This document shows positions 20,521 through 31,092 of a stretch of 64,000 nucleotides of DNA, in pieces. The notes under the pieces are model-generated. The model was not told the origin of the DNA. It searched no databases and saw only the letters and a program-made list of their open reading frames with translations. Positions within the stretch are counted from its first letter, which is position 1, and each line of letters opens with the position of its first letter. Source of the DNA: Herpomyces periplanetae (taxonomy: Eukaryota; Ascomycota; Laboulbeniomycetes; Herpomycetales; Herpomycetaceae). Location: positions 1 through 64,000 of the forward strand of contig WMKJ01000057.1 of the NCBI GenBank assembly GCA_009733715.1, given 5' to 3'. A program made the position numbers and the translations under genes.

Positions 20521-21350
20521 ATGTGAGTGCTCTTTGCCGTGATTTCCGTGGGCCTCTAACTAATTGTGGTTTCTTGCGTTCGTTTGCGCGTAAAGGATAG
20601 ATGCTTGCGTTCGTTTGCGCAGAGCTATTGTGCGCAATGATCCTTCGCTAGTACTCCGACTTATTCGTTCCCATCCCCAAATTCTCCAGAACCCGGATTT
20701 TCGTGATAAGTCTAATACATCTCTTCACTTAGCTTCTCAATTCGGATTTTTGGATGTAGTAGTAGGTTTTATGATGTTTTCTTTTGCTATCCCCTTCCTT
20801 TCCGCTAACCTTACCCCGTGAATCGTGCTAGAAAATTTTACTTGACGCGGGTCATGAAGCTCAAGGAATTTCGCGCAATGATGATGGTAATACTCCTTTA
20901 ATTCTTGCGCTAGAAAATAATAATACCAATGTAGCCAATCACCTCATATCAGTGTGCCCTGAATCAATTACATGCCTGAATAAGTTGAACCAAGATGCTG
21001 TTCGTGGATTTTGTTCTCATATATAACTTCCTTCACGTTATTTGATGGCTAATTTTTCCCATTGTCAGCTAATGGTATGCGCGCGTTCTTCCTCTTCACT
21101 AATTCAGCGTCTACTATCAGTCGGCCCAACTTCTGCAGTTAGCACCCGAGACATTTACGGTAACACTGCTTTACACTACGCTGCTATTAGTGGTGATGCT
21201 GATGCAGTTCGTCTTCTTATTCAACATGGCGCTTCACCTCTCCAGCAAAATTCCTCATCATGGACCCCTCTACAGTATGCTTCATCCCCGTCTCTCGAAC
21301 AAATCATGAAATCCGCTCTTGTATCTACCAATAAACCATCGCCCTCTTAA
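20521..21350 (+). CDS. AVO2-like ankyrin-repeat protein
   Basis: Avo2 is a non-essential TORC2 subunit in yeast, and relatives with the same opening (VRLRRAIVRND) occur in filamentous fungi. Exons 2-4 are clear: 20596-20761, 20832-20999 and 21069-21350. They encode ankyrin repeats SNTSLHLASQFGFLDVV, then DGNTPLILALENNNTNVANHL, then YGNTALHYAAISGDADAVRLL, and end at TNKPSPS. Introns are 70 and 69 bp; the second uses a GTTCGT donor. The 5' end is uncertain. A working model is an ATG split by an intron: AT at 20521-20522, donor GTGAGT, AAG acceptor at 20595, then G, giving MIDACVRLRRAI. No unsplit in-frame ATG was found upstream. With this start the protein has about 205 residues. The function is by family resemblance only. 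Confidence 0.78.
20573..20620. repeat. 17-bp direct duplication at the AVO2-like 5' exon edge
   Basis: The 17-mer CTTGCGTTCGTTTGCGC occurs at 20573-20589 and again at 20604-20620, a 31-bp period. The first copy lies in the presumed intron just before the acceptor, the second at the start of exon 2 (coding CVRLR). It is most likely a small tandem duplication. Confidence 0.9.
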
Positions 21351-21353
21351 TGC

Positions 21354-24300
21354 TTAATCAAATACTACTTCCCCCAGTCCACGCTGTTTTATCGCTTCAC
21401 TTACTCCCGTTTCTAACTCCTTAATCACTGTCATCCAACTTTTTTCACCGTTATCGTAATCTTCGCACCTAGATTCAACAATCCACCTTAACCAATTCAC
21501 AACACTGCAGGCTTTACTCATGTTATATTCTTCCAGAACCACTAACCTCAAATACTCTTTCAATGCTCTTACATCCTCATCATACGGTCCTTCTTGTTTG
21601 AACCTTTGCCACCACTCCGACATTGCCATACGCAAATCTTCTAACAAACTTAGCTTCTTCGCTGTAAACGTTGGCCTAACTACCGCGCTCTTGGTCGCCT
21701 TCGTACTATCATTGACTCTATCCTTAATACCGCCGCCCTCCTCAGTTCTACCTCCAACTTCCTCCGTATCGCCGTTCCCGTTAATTATACGTAAATGGTC
21801 TTGCAGAGCTTCCTGTCGTAAACTAGATGGCAGAGCACGATAGCAGTTCGGTGAAATCCCCAATTTGCGCAGGTTTTCATCGTCAAGTTCATCGCAATTT
21901 TTCCCCTCGTATACCGCCGAATAATCGCTTGTTAATCTATTGCTAAAGTAGTTAAGCTGTGTAAGTGTTCTAACACCCTCGCCATCGCCCTCCTTGCGTC
22001 CCGTACGCCCTCGTTTTCGCTCCTGTATATCTTTTTTTCGTTCCCGCTTAAAAGTTTTTTGAGCCATTTCTCGTTCCCTTCTCGGCATGGGATCGCGTGC
22101 CCGAGGATCCCGATGTTGTTCATACGCTTGTAAGATTTTGTCTCGAAGAGTTTCTGGTAAAGCGTTTAAACCGCCAACGTCTAATTGCGATAATGTTGGT
22201 AAATCAATGTCAAAGTCAAACCTGTCAGATGGTAAATTTAGTCGTGAACCATGATTAGTACATGGTGATGGAGAAACAGGTCGAGCTGGACGTAATTTTC
22301 GACGAACGCTATCGGGTAGCTCTTGAAGAACCTGAAGATCGGTTTGACTAGGAAGGATAAATTGCGTTCCACTTGTATTTAATGCTTTTTCTGCTGCATT
22401 TTTCATCTGTATTTCATTGGCTAATTTAATATCTTCATCTTCTTTGCATGCCTTACGAGGTGTTACGATATCACTCTCGTCGTTCTCGTCAATACTGTGC
22501 TTCCGTTGACATAGTTGCATTATTTCACCATCACTGACAATATCATCGTTAACCCCATCTTTTCTTTCATTTTTTTTGAACGCTATAGGCGTTCGAGGCT
22601 CATCCCCTTTCACCTGTATGGGCCCTTTTTCAAATTTGAGCTTCTGCTGGCTTGATACAAGTTCGCCTTGTGTATTCATTTGTACACTGCGCAACTTGGT
22701 CATCTGCAGCCCAATTCCGCGAAGATCGCCTGCCGAAATTCCTAGACTTTTCAGTAATGCTATACTTAAATTCGTCAGGTAGGGCGCATCATTAGTTGCT
22801 ATACCGGTTGAAATACTCTTAGACACAGTATCACATTCACCATGTCCCAAATGTTTCGTTGAATTAAATGATGAATTCTTTGCCCGTTTCATAAATTTGC
22901 ATGTAAGCAATTGTCCCTTGACCATTTCCTTCACTAAACGTTTCTCAAGCTCTTTACATAGTCGACCCAGAAATTCGTTAACCTGCTCTATATTCTCAAA
23001 TCGTACTCCCCAATTAACCTCTACTGACACTGATCTACGTTCCTGCTCTTCGCCAACTCTAGTATTATCAATTCCCCGTGCATACTCCCATAACTTTGTA
23101 CCTGTTTTATTACCCAGCATACGTATTAACTTCTCCCGACCGACTTCGCGCAGCTCCTTGACACTTGAAACATTAGCTTCTACAAGCAATCGAGTTCGCG
23201 TTGCTTTCGCTACTCCTGGAAGTGCATCAACCGGCAAGCTATCCAGCACAGTTTGTACTTCACCAGGTCTAATATGATACTGCCCGGCTGGTTTAGCCTT
23301 GCGAAGTGCAATTCTAGCTAAAAGTACGTTACTCCCAATACCAACGGAAATATCACATCCCGTTTCTTCTTTGACGATTGCTCGAAGCTTTTGAGCAATC
23401 TCATCCGCCTTTTCTCGCTGTTGGGCTTCGTTCACTTGAAGCTCGATTCTCCCACGCTTCTCTTCTTCGCAACACAGTCGAGAAATGTCTATCAATGCTT
23501 CATCGACGCTAACACTTTGAACAATGCCTCCTGTTGCGATTATTGCATCGTAAAACTTTGAGCTTACAGCTTCGTATTCCACAAAATCATATGGTACAAT
23601 CACCAAATCTTTACATAATTGGTGTGCTTGCCCAATCCACATCCCATTCCTTATGCCAAATTTTCGCGCCTCATAATTACAGCTTGCAATTTCACTACTT
23701 TCACCGTGTCCATGTGCTACGACAGCAGGTTTTCCAACATGTTCAGGAAACTTCTTCAACGATACAGCTGCAAAGAAACAGTCTATATCAGCATGGAGTA
23801 TTAATCGCACGACGTCTTTTGGCAACCTGCCTGCTCTAGACTTTTCCGGTACTAATGAATTTGCATGACGACTGAGTAATTTAGCCTTAAGATCAGCTTT
23901 CCAAGTTGACAAGTGATGCAATCGAGATTCGCGAAAGTATGTTTCCAGAAATTTTGGATTCGTTACAGTTGATTCTCGAATACGCGTATCTCTAAGCAAC
24001 GCTGAATTGTACATTTCAGCCGTCATTCGTTCATCTCGGCGTACCTTTGCAGTGGATTCAGTATGAGTCTGTTTAGGTATACTTGACGAGCGAGCCTTTG
24101 GAACAGTCGGAATGTCAACAATTTTATCGTCCAATAAATAATCCTGTTGATTTCGGGCAGTATCTGAAATCGATCTAATACTTTGCTTCATCTGTGACAG
24201 TACGAATTGACTGCTAGGATGTCGAGTTTTGTCGTTTGCGGTTGGTGATGAAATTAAATTTGGTGCCACTCGTGCTGTACTCTGTCCTTCAGCTTCTGCT

Positions 24301-24905
24301 GTAACTTTCTTGGGCGTGTCAAGTTGATTACCCTGTGACACATTATTACTCTGAATTGCAGCTTGTTTTCCATTGATATTGTTAAGGTAATTGGCACGAA
24401 AAGTGAATGCCTTAGCGGAAAGAGATGTATTTGAAAGTTTGAGCATACTCTGACCCTCTTGGTGTAGTAAACGATACGAATGCCAGGGTAATAGACGACC
24501 TGAATCAATACTATCTGTAATCCAAGATGGTTTCACTACTTTATACTTCGAAAATTCCTCCATTTTCTTCGGGGTCAATACAGTAGCAACTATGTGGGTT
24601 ACCAATCGTTTGGAGTCCAATATTTGTAAGAAAGCACCACCATGGGAGACTACAAGACGATGTAAATCATTCTGTGAAGGCTGGGTATAGCCATTGACAT
24701 GGACGATAACGCCAGAAAATATCTGAGGTTTACCCTCTAACCGAGCATTAGCTCGAATTTCTGCGTCCAAATTTTGCAACTTAACCTTTTTACGCCGATA
24801 ATAGTCAGCAAATCCACCGAATCGTGATGCGCCATACTCATCTCCGTCTTCGGAGGGAAATTTATGGTTAGATATAAGTTTCCGGGCCGCGTTAGAATCT
24901 CCCAT
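21354..24905 (-). CDS. REV1: REV1 translesion DNA polymerase (deoxycytidyl transferase)
   Basis: REV1 inserts dCMP opposite abasic and damaged guanine sites and scaffolds other translesion polymerases. The intronless 1,183-residue protein starts at the ATG at 24905 (MGDSNAARK). Order: N-terminal FGGFADYYRRKKVKLQNLD; BRCT domain (about 55-150, IFSGVIVHVNGYTQPS through SWITDSIDSGRLLPW); Y-family palm with LHADIDCFFAAV (about 365) and SVDEALIDIS (about 467), carrying the metal-binding acids; helix-hairpin-helix and little finger to about 735. Three ubiquitin-binding-motif-like segments follow (LQELPDSVRRKL, LNALPETLRDKI, YRALPSSLRQEA), separated by a basic stretch. The last 100 residues match the REV1 C-terminal domain that binds REV7 and other polymerases. 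Its stop codon lies 3 nt from that of the AVO2-like gene on the other strand. Confidence 0.95.
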   Translation of the reverse strand: MGDSNAARKLISNHKFPSEDGDEYGASRFGGFADYYRRKKVKLQNLDAEIRANARLEGKPQIFSGVIVHVNGYTQPSQNDLHRLVVSHGGAFLQILDSKRLVTHIVATVLTPKKMEEFSKYKVVKPSWITDSIDSGRLLPWHSYRLLHQEGQSMLKLSNTSLSAKAFTFRANYLNNINGKQAAIQSNNVSQGNQLDTPKKVTAEAEGQSTARVAPNLISSPTANDKTRHPSSQFVLSQMKQSIRSISDTARNQQDYLLDDKIVDIPTVPKARSSSIPKQTHTESTAKVRRDERMTAEMYNSALLRDTRIRESTVTNPKFLETYFRESRLHHLSTWKADLKAKLLSRHANSLVPEKSRAGRLPKDVVRLILHADIDCFFAAVSLKKFPEHVGKPAVVAHGHGESSEIASCNYEARKFGIRNGMWIGQAHQLCKDLVIVPYDFVEYEAVSSKFYDAIIATGGIVQSVSVDEALIDISRLCCEEEKRGRIELQVNEAQQREKADEIAQKLRAIVKEETGCDISVGIGSNVLLARIALRKAKPAGQYHIRPGEVQTVLDSLPVDALPGVAKATRTRLLVEANVSSVKELREVGREKLIRMLGNKTGTKLWEYARGIDNTRVGEEQERRSVSVEVNWGVRFENIEQVNEFLGRLCKELEKRLVKEMVKGQLLTCKFMKRAKNSSFNSTKHLGHGECDTVSKSISTGIATNDAPYLTNLSIALLKSLGISAGDLRGIGLQMTKLRSVQMNTQGELVSSQQKLKFEKGPIQVKGDEPRTPIAFKKNERKDGVNDDIVSDGEIMQLCQRKHSIDENDESDIVTPRKACKEDEDIKLANEIQMKNAAEKALNTSGTQFILPSQTDLQVLQELPDSVRRKLRPARPVSPSPCTNHGSRLNLPSDRFDFDIDLPTLSQLDVGGLNALPETLRDKILQAYEQHRDPRARDPMPRREREMAQKTFKRERKKDIQERKRGRTGRKEGDGEGVRTLTQLNYFSNRLTSDYSAVYEGKNCDELDDENLRKLGISPNCYRALPSSLRQEALQDHLRIINGNGDTEEVGGRTEEGGGIKDRVNDSTKATKSAVVRPTFTAKKLSLLEDLRMAMSEWWQRFKQEGPYDEDVRALKEYLRLVVLEEYNMSKACSVVNWLRWIVESRCEDYDNGEKSWMTVIKELETGVSEAIKQRGLGEVVFD

Positions 24906-26158
24906 GTCGTTAATTGAGACACAATGCACTATCAATCAGCCCATGCTTGGGTTTTTATATAATATAAGTTTGATGAGCTGCTGTGTTGATATGTCGAGTG
25001 GTTACCTATGAGAAAGAAGCAGTATAGGTAGATGAGGGGAAAAACGTTAGCAGAAATTATGGCTCGGATATTGATAGTGCATTTAGCTATTAAATTATCG
25101 CATACTTTCACACAAAATTAAGGGAAGTTTAATATTTCGGTGGCCTTGTGGGTATAAAGAATTAATGAAATAATTAGTATAAAATTTAAATCATCATGAA
25201 ATTAATGGATATTCCAGTCGTATTTGGATTGGATTAGTAATCCAATAGTCATGCACAATTTAGACCAAATACTCGATGATTTTGGGTACGCAAGGTGAGC
25301 AAAGGAGTACAGTAGTTTAACGAAAATTTAGAGTGTTTATCTAGCAATATAAAGTAAAGAAAATCAATAAATTGGAATGAAATATTTTGGTTGATGCAAT
25401 GTCAAGGATTAAAAGTGAACTAGTGTTCAGTGAAAGCAGTTGTGACAAGGAAGTAGTAGTAAACAACTAGCAAAGGAATTAATTACGATAACGCTTTTAG
25501 TATGTGATTAATGAATATTGAATACTAAAAAAATCATAAAATATTTTTAACGACATGAAATTATTATTTTTGAAATTTTTAGAAATCCCGATGGTATCCA
25601 AACGAATATGTCAATATCCTCCATCTCTTAAATTGGACAATTGTTCTCTTCTCTAACACGTAAGCATACCGGAAAAACGTTATTAATTTTCGGTGCTAGA
25701 GTATTTCCGTACCGGCTGCGGGGATTGAGCCACAGGTCAGCCACAATAGGGTTAGTAAGTTTAGAAGACGGGCCGGGGGGGGCGGTGCACAAGGGGTGAT
25801 TCGCTTAAAGCACTGACTCGGGGGAACAACTTTGTGAACGAATTTTCTGATTTTCTCAGGTTAAGTTTTCTTATCCACGGACATTTATTACTATTTTAAC
25901 TTGGAATAAGTATTTCAATATTCAATTATACGGTTGATTAATTATCTAAGGAAAAATTGAAAATTAGTACACTCATTTGCGGAAACACATACCTTATCGC
26001 GCAATTCAATCGAACGCAAAGCGAGTTTAATTGTTCGACAACGCGCATTGATTATTGTTACTATCTACGGGTATTTCTTTGTGAGGGCTTAAAGAGTTTA
26101 CTATCAACTTTTATTAACTTGAGTAGTTAATCTAAGGTTCTATTTTAACATTCTAATA
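24906..26158. other. Divergent intergenic region, REV1 / FKBP
   Basis: These 1,253 bp separate two divergent start codons. Most is AT-rich with no coding frame. A GC-rich patch at about 25690-25830, with a run of eight G near 25779, stands out and could be the core of a promoter. No RNA gene was recognised. Confidence 0.4.
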
Positions 26159-27917
26159 ATGTCTGCGAAGCTCGCTGCTTGTGGTTTGACGGTACCTTCG
26201 GATGAGGTAGCCATACCTGCTATTCCAGATTTACCGGCTAATGTATGCATTTCAATTATTAAAGATTGGGTTTTGGCCGCAAAGGTTGAAATTATAAATT
26301 AGAGGATAATAGATGAGCTAATTCCACGCGTCAGTTTCACATTACCATGGCTGCCATTGATCCTACACGGAAACCAGATGATTCATCAAAAGGGGATAAG
26401 CTACTGTCTACGTTAGTTCTAGTTCGTGAACCTATTGATGCTGATCTACATGGTTCATCGGATGAGGATGAAGATGAGAGCAGTGATGAGAATGAAGATG
26501 GTGATGATGATAGCGATGAAGATACAAAATCCAAGCCAATGGGCAAATCAAAAACCAATTCCATTACAACCGAAAAAAATGGCAGTCGTCGTAAATCAGA
26601 TACTACTAAATTTAATTCATCTGCTAAGAAGATGTCAAAACGGGATAATGATGATGATAATGATGTCGATATGAGTAGTGATAACGATGAAGATTTTCAA
26701 TTTGAAGAATTTGTGGTGTGCACGCTTGATTCAAATAAGGTAAAGTAGAACAGATCGGGATAATTATGTAAGGGGAAAATAGCTAAGATGAATGGGGGTT
26801 TTTAGGTGTATCAACAACCGTTGGATATAACGATTGGAGCAAATGAACGGGTGTTTTTCAAGGTAAAAGGTAATACACCGATTCATTTAACGGGGAATTT
26901 AGTTGAGATGGACGAACATGATGAAGATTCAGAAGATAGCGAAGATTATGATAAAGATGATTATGGAATGGAACTTAGTGAAATGATAAATTATGAAGAA
27001 TTGGATTCGGAAGATGCGCTAGATGATTTGGAGAATCCCAAGATTAGCGAAATTCTATCGGTTAGTGAAGAAGAAATCGAAGAAAGTGGAAAGAAAAGCG
27101 GTCAAAAGTTAATAACAAGTGGTAAGAATGATGAAAAAGTGAAATCAGGAGTAAAGCGACCGGCCAATGAAGATGAAGCCGATAGAGTAAAAAAAGGTAG
27201 TGGTAACGGTGAAAACGAGGAAGCAAAACTATCGAAAAAACAACTTAAAAAGCTCAAGATGAATTCAGGAGAAGCAGCAGCAGGTGGAAATAAGAGTGGA
27301 AATAATAATAATGCTGTCAATAGTGGTATACTGAACGGGAATAAAGGGTTAGCAAATAATAGTAATGGTAACGGTCATGAAGAGAAAAAAGTTCAATTTG
27401 CGGAAGATTTGGAGCAAGTCAAACAAGATGATATCAAAGCAAAGAGTAATAAATCAACCGGAGGTAAAGGCAATATAAAAGTTGTACAAGAAGTTGAAAT
27501 TGATGATCGCAAAACTGGCACTGGTCCCGGGGCCAAAAAAGGTGATAAAGTTGGAGTTAGATATATTGGAAAACTCCAAAAAACTGGTCAAGTCTTTGAC
27601 GGTAAGTAACAACTGTCTTTTGGGACTTTGTCTTTCCTCGTACCGGAATGGAAAATTTCCCGTCCCGCTCGCTCAATCTAACACCGGCTGGCTAACTGGA
27701 TTGATTAGCTAATAAAAAGGGAAAACCGTTTTCGTTTAAGCTGGGAGCGGGAGAAGTTATTAAGGGATGGGATATTGGGATTGCGGGAATGGCAGTTGGA
27801 GGGGAGAGGAGAATAACAGTTCCGGCGCATTTAGCGTATGGTAGCAAAGCAATGCCCAAGATTCCGGCTAATTCGACATTGGTGTTTGATGTGAAGGTTG
27901 TATATATTAAGAATTGA
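26159..27917 (+). CDS. Nuclear FK506-binding proline isomerase, FPR3/FPR4-like
   Basis: This nucleolar peptidyl-prolyl isomerase and histone chaperone has 497 residues in four exons: 26159-26242, 26335-26739, 26806-27601 and 27709-27917. Exons 1-3 rebuild the nucleoplasmin-like N-terminal domain of Fpr3/Fpr4 ([56 protein letters not shown]). Acidic tracts ([13 protein letters not shown] and others) and a Lys-rich segment follow, typical of histone binding. The C-terminal FKBP domain (about residues 390-497) includes [36 protein letters not shown] and [15 protein letters not shown], with the usual drug-pocket residues. Intron donors are GTATGC, GTAAAG and GTAAGT; all acceptors are CAG or TAG. 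The gene is convergent with SF3B6. Confidence 0.93.
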
Positions 27918-28376
27918 GTTGGTATGGCGAAGAGTACGGGGGAATGGGTAAATCAGTGATCATGCGGGGTGGGTAGGTGAATCTTGATGTTTAAAATGGT
28001 TAATATGTAGAATTTACACGTTGAAGTTAGCTGCTATATAATCGTTCAAGTGTTTAGGTTTGTACCAGGGAATACTGTTTACTGATGGTGTATTCTGAAC
28101 TGATATACTTAATATACTTTTTGGCTACAAATTTATCGGGCTAAGAATTTTAAAGGTAATTTGACAAGTCTCACATAACATTGAGGAATAACTTTTAATG
28201 CTATTCATTTAAAGTGCAACTACCTTGGTGCAAATACAATTATATGAGTGACAAACAATTTCGAATATGCTACCATAAGCTTAAGTATTTACACGGATCA
28301 CAACAATCTCGTCGTATGTAAAATGCAAGGTAACACCGAATATTTCGATTAAGTGAATAGATTGTAAAACAACCTT
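27918..28376. other. Convergent spacer, FKBP / SF3B6
   Basis: This AT-rich stretch of 459 bp lies between two stop codons on opposite strands. Both 3' UTRs must end here. I see no gene or strong structure in it. Confidence 0.4.
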
Positions 28377-29205
28377 TTAATCTATACCGTGATCCCGCTT
28401 AAGAGCTTCCAAGCGAGAACGACGCTCTTGTAAGTCGTCTTTAACCTTATTTATCTTGTCTAATTGATGGTATAAGACTAATTATAATTTCATTTGGTAT
28501 AATGTAACCAAACACCAAATTTGTCAGTGAAAAATTAATCTTCTGAAAAACTTTCTTCCGGGCAAATTTACCCATCAAAAATAACAGGAATTGCCCAATC
28601 TGGAAAGATAGACATGTAGCTATTTTTAAACTTGCCTACTAGATAACGATTTTGAAAGTTAAAGCCGTTTAACTTTTCACAAGCTTGCTTTGCGTCCATT
28701 ACATCTTCGTAAACGACGAGAACGGTTCCTTTAGTAGCGTTGGTAACACCTTGTCGAATTTGTCTGGTCTCGAGTTTACCAAAACGGTATACGTTAAGCG
28801 GGGAAACCGGCCATCGGTGTACGTTGAATGAAACGAAAGTAAACAGTTTGCAAAAAGCGAATGTAAAATATGCATACCTTATAGGACCAAATTTGCCAAA
28901 AAGATCAAAGAGTTCCTCAGGAGTAACGTTATAACTAATAAATACGAGGAATCGTTAGCCTTGTTTCCGAAATCTTCGAGTACGGTATATCTTACCTCAA
29001 ATTTTTCACGAATAAAACACTAAAAAATAAAATCATTTCATTAGTACGTCAATACTACATAAACGCGGGGTGTACGAAAAAATATAGCTCATAATCAAAA
29101 CGTGAAAGTCCAAATAGTAAAAACGAGCAAAATTGTAAAATAATTAGTCCAAACGTATATCACTCACCGATTTATCTCTGGCACCAGTTTTCCACTGCGA
29201 TTCAT
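28377..29205 (-). CDS. SF3B6: SF3B6 (SF3b14/p14), U2 snRNP branch-site protein
   Basis: This RRM protein of the SF3b complex sits at the branch-point adenosine in U2 snRNP. Five small exons give 115 residues: 29205-29168, 29019-28996, 28934-28878, 28763-28636 and 28477-28377. The joined protein reads MNRSGKLVPEINRVLFVKNL, then SYNVTPEELFDLFGKFGPIR, QIRQGVTNATKGTVLVVYED, VMDAKQACEKLNGFNFQNRY, LVVLYHQLDK and an ending in KRDHGID, close to human SF3B6 (125 residues). Exon 2 has 24 nt and encodes the RNP2 strand. The first three introns have GTGAGT, GTAAGA and GTATGC donors. The last (28635-28478) starts GCAAGT and ends TAG, a GC-AG intron; only this reading restores LVVLYHQ. No single frame is long enough to reveal the gene. 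Confidence 0.92.
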
Positions 29206-31092
29206 GATTCCAGGAACACGTATCACAGGGTCGCGTCTCGATCAACTATAGTTCCAAAGGAAAATTGCCGGAAAAGCTACAAAGGGGTTGAATCAATGCA
29301 AGTTAAGCCGTGAGCTAATACCTATTAAAATCACAACCAACTAAACCTTGAATAATTTAAAAACATATTAAAAAAATATTTTTGCTCACATTCTTAAGGA
29401 CGAACCTGTCGTCAAGATTGACGATTTTCACGATACCTCACACTTACCAACTTGGCTGACTCCGTTAAAACTTCATATCAACTTTCCCTTTCCACGGCTT
29501 TCGGATTAAATTAAACCCGTGAACACAGCTTAGTCAGGTCGAATTGTGAAGAGGGAGAGCAAGAAAGGGCTTTAGGCTATGGATTGGGTGTACTGTGGAC
29601 GATATGTCAAGTGAATCAATTAACCCAATTTATTGCTTTTGCCACTATTCCTATAAACCATACTAGCCCTTTCATATTTTTACCGTTAACCATTCACTAT
29701 ATTGCATTGTCATTAGACCCCATAAAATCCCGTATCGCTCCACCTGAGTTGGGTCTTGACCCGTTCTTTCAAACTTATTATTAGTTCAACCCCAAAACTG
29801 TCATTCTCGGCTGAATGATTTTCCGCTCCCTATTTTTAATATATCCATTCTTCTCTCTTATTTATCATATGGGCTGGGCGATATGGTGTACGATAAGTTT
29901 ACATAATTGAGATGAATCCTCAGTCGGATAACTTTAGACTTGGGATGTATGATTGTCTTGTTAAGTCATATTTTGATCTACCCCAGAAATATCCGTACAC
30001 ATTTATCTCTAACATTTTCATTTCATATTCCAATTTATATTCAAGCTTACCGGTAAAAAGTATCCTCCCGGGGTCGTCTTTTGCCCTTTGGTTACACTAG
30101 ATATTATTTTCAACATGCACTAATTACATTTACTCTATTACACGACATGACAACATATCATTCAACGCAACTCGACACATCTTCGGTAAACCTTAAACTG
30201 CCTTCTCTTATAATCTTCCATTTTAATCCTTCCCTTTACTCCCCATCAAATTAACCAACCTATTGGTTATCACTGGGTCACATGATCGAGGTCATCTGAC
30301 TTTTCCTTTCTCCACCAAAAATGTCGTGCGAGAGCGGTTTGAATTAATTTGTTCGGCAACTTTTCCCTTTTATTTTCAATCCGTGCACGTACCGACCTAC
30401 ACCTACCCATGCTTTCACCTACACACACGCACATGTACACGCATACGCACAGGCCTATACATACTCCCTTCCCCACGCTTTCCCTCTCTCTCACTCATAT
30501 ACTCTCACACTCACGCACTCGCCAATCCACCTCTTCCCTCTCACAAAATTTCCCTTTACTTCCACCTTTCACTTAATTTTAATTCACCTGTTCCATCTTA
30601 ATTTACCTTACACCGTTTCTTACCCAGTTAATTCCCCCTTCTCATTCCCCTCGTCCTCTTCTTCCATCCTTTTCTCCTTCCTTTCCCTCCCTTTCTCGCA
30701 CGCCCGCTCATCCACGCGTCCTGTCACTCTTCTTCCCCTACCCGCCAAAAATGTTCTCCTACTTTCTCTCACTTTCTCCTCCCGTATCACATAATCACCT
30801 TCCGCCTTCTTTTCCTTTTTTTCGGCTATTACCCGAGTCTTGGCATTCTCTCCGATATTTTCGGCTCGCCTTCGGCATTTCAATCTATTTTTGTCTGTCC
30901 CACCGAAACTTCATTTTTTTAAACTTTCATCCTCCTTGGTTATCCTTCTTTTCTTCTCTCGTTTCTTAACCTCTATCACACTCTTTTTCATTTCTATTAA
31001 ATCCCATTTGCATAAAATGCCTTCTCTTTTCTCCCTACGTTTATCATTTGTCTCTGTTTACTCCTACCCTTCATCGGGGCAGTATTCTATCT
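29206..31092. other. Long pyrimidine-rich region before the JmjC gene
   Basis: These 1.9 kb separate the 5' ends of SF3B6 (minus) and the PHD-JmjC gene (plus). From about 30180 to 31090 the plus strand is strongly C/T-rich, with a CA/TG-rich microsatellite-like stretch at about 30418-30460. No conserved protein frame is seen. The downstream half may be a long 5' leader and core promoter. Confidence 0.45.
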
